From: Variovorax sp. V93
GTDB lineage: Bacteria > Pseudomonadota > Gammaproteobacteria > Burkholderiales > Burkholderiaceae_C
Assembly (NCBI RefSeq): GCF_041154485.1
Contig: NZ_AP028669.1
Coordinates: 3,038,001 to 3,102,000, forward strand
Length of the DNA: 64,000 nucleotides
Direction of reading: 5' to 3'
The notes below the pieces were generated by a model. The model was given only the letters and a program-made list of their open reading frames with translations. It searched no databases and had not been told where the DNA came from. Shown piece by piece: positions 55,341 through 64,000 of the stretch. Positions within the stretch are counted from its first letter, which is position 1. Each line of letters begins with the position of its first letter. A program made the position numbers and the translations under genes.

Positions 55341-56219
55341 CTAGATCGCGTAGGCCTTCTTGCGGCGCTCCATGAGGCGCAGGATCATCGGCGTGAAGAT
55401 CAGCTGCATCGCGAGCTCCATCTTTCCGCCCGGCACCACCAGCGTGTTGGCCCGCGACATGAAGGAGTCGTGCAGCATGCTCAGCAGATAGGGAAAGTCG
55501 AAGCCCGTGGGGTTGGCGAAGCGGATCACGACCAGACTCTCGTCCGGGCTGGGGATGGTGCGCGCAATGAACGGGTCGGAGGTGTCCACCACCGGCACGC
55601 GCTGGAAGTTGATGTGCGTGCGCGTGAACTGCGGGCAGATGTAGTGCACGTACTCGTTCATCCGGCGCAGGATCACGTCGGTCACGGCCTCGGTGGAATA
55701 GCCGCGCGTGTTCTTGTCGCGGTGCAGCTTCTGGATCCACTCGAGGTTGATCACCGGCACCACGCCGATCAGCAGGTCGACGTGGCGCGCGATGTCGACC
55801 TTCCCGGTGGTCACGCCGCCATGCAGGCCCTCATAGAACAGCAGCTCGCTGTCGGGCAGCGTTTCCCACGGCGTGAAGGTGCCGGGCTCCTGCTTGTAGG
55901 GCGCGGCCTCCTGCGCATCGTGCAGGTACTTGCGGCTCTGGCCGACGCCCGCCTCGCCGTAGTCGCGGAACAGCGCCTCGAGTTCGGCGAACAGATTGGC
56001 GTCCTCGCCGAAGTGGCTGAAGTTGCGGTTGCCGGCGGCCTCGGCCTCGGCCATGGCCACCTTCATGGAATTGCGGTCGTAGCGGTGGAAGCTGTCGCCC
56101 TCCACGATGGCCGCCTTGACGCTCTCGCGGCGGAAGATGTTCTCGAAAGTCCGCGTGACGGACGTGGTGCCCGCGCCGGACGAGCCGGTGATGGCAACGA
56201 TGGGATGTTTGGCTGACAT
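55341..56219 (-). CDS. cbbP: Phosphoribulokinase (CbbP)
   Basis: CbbP makes ribulose-1,5-bisphosphate from ribulose-5-phosphate and ATP, a reaction diagnostic of the Calvin cycle. The 292-residue product is the bacterial octameric class. Walker A is GSSGAGTTS (residues 11-19), followed by [10 protein letters not shown] and the substrate region [10 protein letters not shown]. It lies 42 bases after cbbF. Confidence 0.97.
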   Translation of the reverse strand: MSAKHPIVAITGSSGAGTTSVTRTFENIFRRESVKAAIVEGDSFHRYDRNSMKVAMAEAEAAGNRNFSHFGEDANLFAELEALFRDYGEAGVGQSRKYLHDAQEAAPYKQEPGTFTPWETLPDSELLFYEGLHGGVTTGKVDIARHVDLLIGVVPVINLEWIQKLHRDKNTRGYSTEAVTDVILRRMNEYVHYICPQFTRTHINFQRVPVVDTSDPFIARTIPSPDESLVVIRFANPTGFDFPYLLSMLHDSFMSRANTLVVPGGKMELAMQLIFTPMILRLMERRKKAYAI

Positions 56220-56261
56220 GGTGGCCTCGGGGAGATGAAGAATTCGTGCAGGTGGTCTCGT

Positions 56262-57338
<1,077 letters not shown>

Positions 57339-57356
57339 GTTCGTCTCCTGGTTGAA

Positions 57357-58082
57357 TCAAAAAATCCGGGTCGTTTCTTCGTCGCGGCGGACGGCGCGCG
57401 ACTCGCGTGCCGTCAACAGCAGCTGCTGCGGCGTCGAGACGCGCCATGCGGACGCCGCTTCAGCCGCGTTCGCCGCCGCATGGCCGCCATAGCCCCAGGC
57501 CACCAGCGCCGCCGGCGAGCCCGCTGCCTGCGCGGCAAGCAGATCGGCCGGGCCGTCGCCCACCATCAGCAGCCGCGCGGGTTCCACGCCCAGCTGGCGC
57601 GCCGCGGCCTGCAGCAGGAACGGCGCGGGCTTGCGCTGCGCCGCGGTGTCGGCGCCGTAGACCCCCGCCATCGCCGGCAGCAGACCTGCTGCATCCAGCA
57701 CGGCGCGTGCCAGGGGCGTCGGCTTGTTCGTGACCACCACCATCGGCAGCGTGCGGCGCAGGCCCGCGACGAGTGCGGCGATGCCCTCGAACACGCTGCC
57801 GAACTTCAATGGCGCCGCCAGCGTGGCGGCATCGAAGGACTTGCGCAGCCGGCCGCGTAGCGCCTCGCTGCCGCCGAGCCCGTGCTCGCGCAGCGCCTGC
57901 AGGATCAGCGCGTCGGGTCCGTCGCCGATCCATGCGCGCACCGTGTCCAGCTCGAAGCAGGCCAGCCCGGCTTCCTCGAGCGCGCAGTTCAGCGCGTGCC
58001 GGATGTCCGGCGCGCTGTCGACCAAGGTGCCGTCGAGATCGAAGGCGATCGCATCGATGCCGCGCAGGTCTTCTTTCGTCAT
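57357..58082 (-). CDS. cbbZ: Phosphoglycolate phosphatase (CbbZ/Gph)
   Basis: CbbZ removes phosphate from 2-phosphoglycolate produced by the oxygenase side-reaction of RuBisCO. The 241-residue HAD protein has motif [14 protein letters not shown], motif II VVTNKP, the lysine in QRKPAPF and motif [14 protein letters not shown]. Its start overlaps the cbbE stop codon by four bases. The location inside the cbb operon supports the assignment over other HAD phosphatases. Confidence 0.94.
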   Translation of the reverse strand: MTKEDLRGIDAIAFDLDGTLVDSAPDIRHALNCALEEAGLACFELDTVRAWIGDGPDALILQALREHGLGGSEALRGRLRKSFDAATLAAPLKFGSVFEGIAALVAGLRRTLPMVVVTNKPTPLARAVLDAAGLLPAMAGVYGADTAAQRKPAPFLLQAAARQLGVEPARLLMVGDGPADLLAAQAAGSPAALVAWGYGGHAAANAAEAASAWRVSTPQQLLLTARESRAVRRDEETTRIF

Positions 58083-58783
58083 GCGGGACGCCCTTCCATC
58101 GACTGGCGGCCCTGCAGTGCCTGCGCGCGAATGGCGCCAATGGCCTCGCGGTAGCGGCCGCCGTTGAACACCGCCGAGCCCGCCACCAGCGTGTCGGCAC
58201 CCGCGGCGCCGATGCGCGCGGCGTTGTCGGGCTTCACGCCGCCATCGACCTCCAGCCAGATCTCGCGCCCGCTGGCATCGATGCGGCGGCGCACCGCCTC
58301 GATCTTCGGCAGCACGCTCTCGATGAAGCTCTGGCCGCCGAAGCCGGGGTTGACCGACATCAGCAGCACCAGGTCGAGCTGGTCCAGCACATGGTCGAGC
58401 ACCGCAAGCGGCGTGGCGGGGTTGAGCACCAGGCCGGCCTTGCAGCCGCTGTCCCGGATCAGCCGGACGGTGCGGTCGATGTGCTCGCTGGCCTCGGGGT
58501 GGAACGAAATGATCGAGGCACCGGCCTGCGCGAACATCGGGATCAGCGCATCGACCGGCTTGACCATCAGGTGCACGTCGATCGGCACCGTCGCATAGGG
58601 CTTGATGGCCTCGCAGACCAGCGGACCGATTGTCAGATTTGGAACATAGTGGTTGTCCATGACATCGAAATGGATCAGGTCGGCACCGGCCTCGATGACC
58701 GCCGTGACCTCTTCGCCGAGCCGCGCGAAGTTCGCCGACAGCAGGCTGGGCGCGATCCGCATGGTGTTCTTTTCGTTCTGCAT
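58079..58783 (-). CDS. cbbE: Ribulose-phosphate 3-epimerase (CbbE)
   Basis: CbbE interconverts ribulose-5-phosphate and xylulose-5-phosphate. The 234-residue TIM-barrel product has [17 protein letters not shown], the metal region [14 protein letters not shown] and the phosphate loop [13 protein letters not shown]. The ATG at 58783 directly follows the cbbY stop codon and has GAGGA upstream; an ATG seven codons later lacks a good ribosome site. Confidence 0.96.
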   Translation of the reverse strand: MQNEKNTMRIAPSLLSANFARLGEEVTAVIEAGADLIHFDVMDNHYVPNLTIGPLVCEAIKPYATVPIDVHLMVKPVDALIPMFAQAGASIISFHPEASEHIDRTVRLIRDSGCKAGLVLNPATPLAVLDHVLDQLDLVLLMSVNPGFGGQSFIESVLPKIEAVRRRIDASGREIWLEVDGGVKPDNAARIGAAGADTLVAGSAVFNGGRYREAIGAIRAQALQGRQSMEGRPA

Positions 58784-59587
58784 CTAACAGTCCTCGCGGT
58801 AGAGCGCCTGCACGGCATTGATCGGCGGGGCCACGGTGGCCATCCGCATCAGTTCATCGATTCCAAGCCACGCGGCGGAGTCAAGACGCCCGCCGGGCTC
58901 GCCGGCCAGCGGCTGGCTGGGGTCGCCCAGGCCGGGCAGCACCAGCCCGGCGCCGCTGAAGTCGCTGCCCTCGGTCCAGAAGGTGGGCGTGACCAGCGTC
59001 CAGAGCCCGGCACCCAGGGCCGAGCGCAGCCCGTTGGTCGAGTCCTCGATGGCGATGGCGCGCTCGGGCGGCACGCCCAATGTGTCGAGCGCCAGCAGGT
59101 AGATGTCGGACGCCGGCTTCTTCGCGCGCACCTGGTCGCCGCAGGCAATCACGTCGAACATCGTGAGGCCGCGCGGACCCAGCGTGGCCTGCAGCAGCGC
59201 GTCGATGTTGACGGCGGTGGTGGTGCTTGCAATCGCCAGGCGCAGGCCGGCATCCTGGGCCTCCTCGAGAAAGCGCAGCACGCCCGTGCGCAGCTCGATG
59301 CCGCCGCGCCGCGCGATGTCGGTGTAGTGCTGCGTCTTGGCGGCATGGACGGCCGGCACCCGCTCGTGCAGCCGCTTCTTCTGCGATGCGCCCAGCGGGA
59401 GCGAATCGACGTAGGCCTTCATGCGCTCCTTGCCGCCCGTGACCGCCAGCAGCGCGCGATACTCGGCCTGGCCCCAATGCCAGTCGAGCCCGAGCTGCTC
59501 GAAGGCCAGGTTGAAGGCCATGCGGTGCACTTCCTCGGTGTCGGCCAGGGTGCCGTCGACGTCGAAGACCAGGGCTTCGATGCTCAT
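58784..59587 (-). CDS. cbbY: CbbY, xylulose-1,5-bisphosphate phosphatase-type HAD protein
   Basis: CbbY proteins remove the RuBisCO inhibitor xylulose-1,5-bisphosphate in red-type systems. The 267-residue HAD product has [15 protein letters not shown] at the start, the Thr/Ser segment [14 protein letters not shown], the lysine in [10 protein letters not shown] and [14 protein letters not shown]. The ATG at 59587 follows AAGGAG and overlaps the cbbX stop codon. Gene order cbbX-cbbY-cbbE-cbbZ is seen. Confidence 0.95.
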   Translation of the reverse strand: MSIEALVFDVDGTLADTEEVHRMAFNLAFEQLGLDWHWGQAEYRALLAVTGGKERMKAYVDSLPLGASQKKRLHERVPAVHAAKTQHYTDIARRGGIELRTGVLRFLEEAQDAGLRLAIASTTTAVNIDALLQATLGPRGLTMFDVIACGDQVRAKKPASDIYLLALDTLGVPPERAIAIEDSTNGLRSALGAGLWTLVTPTFWTEGSDFSGAGLVLPGLGDPSQPLAGEPGGRLDSAAWLGIDELMRMATVAPPINAVQALYREDC

Positions 59588-60507
59588 CTTTTTTCTCCTT
59601 CGGCCTGCGTGGCGTCTGCCGCCGGATGGAAGACGCGGCTGGACAGGATGTCCTGCGCCTGCAGCGTGCAGAGCTGCTCGCGCGTCAGGGCCTCGTCGCT
59701 GCCGAACAGGCGCGTGGCGTGGCGCAGCCGGATGCGGTCGAGCGCGTTGCGGATCGATCGCGCATTGGCAAAGTGCGGCTGGCCCCGGCGCAGGCTCACG
59801 TAGCGCGAGAAGGTGGAGACCGCGCCGTCGTCGAAGCTGTAGTTCAGCCGCCCCAGCATGAGCTGCGCGATCTGCATCAGCTCGGCCTCGCTGTAGTCCG
59901 GAAAGTCGATGTGGTGCGCAATGCGCGAAGCCATGCCCGGGTTGCTGCCGAAGAAGGTCTCCATGCGGTCCTTGTAGCCCGCAAGAATCACGACCAGGTC
60001 GTCGCGCTGGTTCTCCATCACCTGCAGCAGGATCTCGATGGCCTCCTGCCCGTAGTCGCGTTCGTTCTCGGGCCGGTAGAGGTAGTAGGCCTCGTCGATG
60101 AACAGCACGCCGCCCATCGCCTTCTTGATCACTTCCTTGGTCTTGGGCGCCGTGTGGCCGATGAACTGGCCCACCAGGTCGTCGCGCGTCACCGCCACCA
60201 GGTGGCCCTTGCGCACATAGCCCAGCTGCTTGAGCACCTCGGCCATGCGCATCGCCACCGTGGTCTTTCCGGTGCCCGGGTTGCCCGTGAACGACATGTG
60301 CAGCGAAGGCGGCTGCGACTGCAGCCCCTGCTCCTGGCGCAGCTTGTCGATCAGGAGCAGCGCCGCGATGTCGCGGATGCGGCCCTTGACCGGTGCCAGG
60401 CCGATCAGCTCGGCGTCGAGCTGGTCGAGCAGCGCCTTCACGCCCGAGGACTCGAAGAGCTGCCTCGGTGCCGTGGCCATTGCGGCGGGGGTTTCGGTGG
60501 CGTCCAT
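59584..60507 (-). CDS. cbbX: Red-type RuBisCO activase CbbX
   Basis: CbbX is an AAA+ ATPase that remodels inhibited form IC/ID RuBisCO by pulling on the large-subunit C-terminus. The 307-residue product has Walker [10 protein letters not shown] near residue 78, a pore-loop segment ([22 protein letters not shown]), Walker [15 protein letters not shown] and sensor-2 elements near [12 protein letters not shown] chose the ATG at 60507 because GAGG lies five bases ahead; the frame extends five codons further to a TTG. Confidence 0.96.
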   Translation of the reverse strand: MDATETPAAMATAPRQLFESSGVKALLDQLDAELIGLAPVKGRIRDIAALLLIDKLRQEQGLQSQPPSLHMSFTGNPGTGKTTVAMRMAEVLKQLGYVRKGHLVAVTRDDLVGQFIGHTAPKTKEVIKKAMGGVLFIDEAYYLYRPENERDYGQEAIEILLQVMENQRDDLVVILAGYKDRMETFFGSNPGMASRIAHHIDFPDYSEAELMQIAQLMLGRLNYSFDDGAVSTFSRYVSLRRGQPHFANARSIRNALDRIRLRHATRLFGSDEALTREQLCTLQAQDILSSRVFHPAADATQAEGEKR

Positions 60508-60543
60508 GCGTGCCTCTTGCAATGCGCGTGCGAAAGGGTTCGA

Positions 60544-60963
60544 TCAGTAGCGGCTGCCTTCGGGCCGCGCCTGGGCCGCGTAGCTCTCGATGCTGTAGCG
60601 GATCGTGCGGCCCGGCTCCTCGGAGCGGATCAGGCGGAAGCCCGGTTCGTTCGACGGCCGGTTGACGATGAAGGACATCACGACCGACTCGGTGCCGTGC
60701 GTCGAGTCGAAGGCGGTCACGCGGATGTATTGCTGCGGGAAGGTCTTGCGGCAGGCCGCGAGTTCGAGCATGACGCCGGCCGCATCCTTGATGTCGAACA
60801 TCGGGTTGCCGAACATCTCCCAGAAGGTGTTGCGCGGATGCGGGTCGTCGGTGTATTCGAGGCCGATGGCCCAGCCCTTGTCGAGGCAGTACTCGACCTG
60901 GCGGCTGATCTGCTCGTCGCTCAGGTCCGGCAGGAAGGAAAAGGTGCCTTGTGTGATTCGCAT
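60544..60963 (-). CDS. cbbS: RuBisCO small subunit (red type, CbbS)
   Basis: CbbS is the small subunit of ribulose-1,5-bisphosphate carboxylase/oxygenase. The 139-residue product starts MRITQGTFSFLPDLSDEQI and has the C-terminal extension (after NRPSNEPGFRLIR) typical of red-type small subunits, which form the central beta-barrel. The ATG at 60963 follows AGGAG. It lies 32 bases downstream of cbbL. Confidence 0.97.
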   Translation of the reverse strand: MRITQGTFSFLPDLSDEQISRQVEYCLDKGWAIGLEYTDDPHPRNTFWEMFGNPMFDIKDAAGVMLELAACRKTFPQQYIRVTAFDSTHGTESVVMSFIVNRPSNEPGFRLIRSEEPGRTIRYSIESYAAQARPEGSRY

Positions 60964-60995
60964 GTCTGTTGCTCCTGGAACTGGAAAAGGCGGAT

Positions 60996-63578
<2,583 letters not shown>

Positions 63579-64000
63579 TCAAACGCCCAGCTGCACCCGC
63601 ATGCCGATCCACACCGCACGCGGCGCGCCCGGCGCCACGAACTGCGCATTGCGCCATGCATCGGGCGCCGCCACCACGCCGCTCGCATCGAAGCCGTTGC
63701 GGCCCAGCTGGCCCGCGGTGGCATAGCGGCGGTTGAACACGTTCGCCACCTTGGCAAAAAGCTCCACGTTGGGTCCAAGCTTCCAGCGTGTCGTGAGGTC
63801 GAGCAGTGCGTAGCCGCCGATGCGGCCGCTGCCGCTGAAATCGGCCCCGTCGGGTGCGTGCAGGCCGTTCTCGTTGCCGCGCACCGTCTGCTTCGAATAC
63901 ACGCGGTACTGCGCTCCCAGCGTCCACTCGGGCGTCACGCGCCAGTCGACATTGAGCTTGAGCGAATGCGCCGGCAGCCCCGGCAGGCGGTCGCCGCGGC
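63579..64000 (-). CDS. TonB-dependent receptor, C-terminal part (cut by the window end)
   Basis: The frame is open to the right edge, so the gene starts beyond 64000. The visible 140 codons encode the last strands of an outer-membrane beta-barrel: LPGLPAHSLKLNVDWRVTPEWTLG, then ALLDLTTRWKLGPNVELFAKVANVFNRRY, which is the conserved terminal region of TonB-dependent receptors. The protein ends in GMRVQLGV. The likely substrate is an iron or other metal chelate, or vitamin B12; nothing here decides. It converges on cbbR with 18 bases between stop codons. Confidence 0.9.
   Translation of the reverse strand, partial: RGDRLPGLPAHSLKLNVDWRVTPEWTLGAQYRVYSKQTVRGNENGLHAPDGADFSGSGRIGGYALLDLTTRWKLGPNVELFAKVANVFNRRYATAGQLGRNGFDASGVVAAPDAWRNAQFVAPGAPRAVWIGMRVQLGV

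Overview
The window reads as one continuous stretch of a GC-rich betaproteobacterial chromosome. It most resembles a Comamonadaceae member of the Variovorax type. The basis is the hpnCDE genes, a red-type (form IC) RuBisCO operon with cbbX, an fdsGBACD formate dehydrogenase, Bug/Tct-type tripartite transporters with tctDE, and GC-rich intergenic palindromes of the kind seen in that family. The taxonomic call is inference from gene content, because no 16S rRNA is present. Almost all sequence is coding, no gap exceeds about 170 bases, and I see no insertion sequence, prophage, CRISPR array or clearly broken gene.

Layout. Bases 1-6.3 kb (minus strand): a proteostasis block tRNA-Leu(TAG)-tig-clpP-clpX-lon-tRNA-Gly(GCC), with a terminator between clpP and clpX and a possible sigma-32 promoter before lon. 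6.3-10.8 kb: a two-gene RND efflux system whose strong promoter is covered by a near-perfect palindrome. 10.8-12.7 kb: a Kup potassium transporter. 12.8-16.4 kb (plus): squalene synthesis genes hpnC-hpnD-hpnE, a coupled 100-residue unknown and a NIPSNAP protein. 16.4-18.7 kb: a HAD hydrolase, ferrochelatase hemH and a DUF1993 protein. 18.8-28.2 kb (minus): a branched-chain-amino-acid-type ABC transporter in which an extracellular polyhydroxybutyrate depolymerase lies between the binding protein and the ATPases. An alpha/beta hydrolase lies downstream. A PAS/sigma-54 activator lies upstream, and a -24/-12 promoter with a dyad upstream element precedes the binding protein. 28.4-35 kb (plus): a CerR-like TetR regulator and a complete three-gene RND pump, all with 4-base overlaps. 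35.1-36 kb: a peptidoglycan-binding/CHAP-like protein. 36.1-41.5 kb: tctCBA diverging from tctDE. 41.5-43.5 kb: an Hsp15-like S4 protein, PPK2 and a lipoprotein.

43.6-63.6 kb is a one-carbon autotrophy island. A ModE/periplasmic-binding-type regulator diverges from fdsGBACD (NAD-linked, molybdenum-dependent formate dehydrogenase plus maturation protein). This runs convergently into a long Calvin-Benson operon cbbLSXYEZFPTKA, read from a shared control region with the divergent cbbR. Together these genes would oxidise formate to CO2 plus NADH and refix the CO2. The operon lacks a cbbG (glyceraldehyde-3-phosphate dehydrogenase) gene. The window ends inside a TonB-dependent receptor.

The most interesting signals are the sigma-54-controlled PHB depolymerase/ABC-transporter cluster, the apparently leaderless cbbR promoter overlapped by its own operator, and the direct adjacency of formate dehydrogenase and the CO2-fixation operon.
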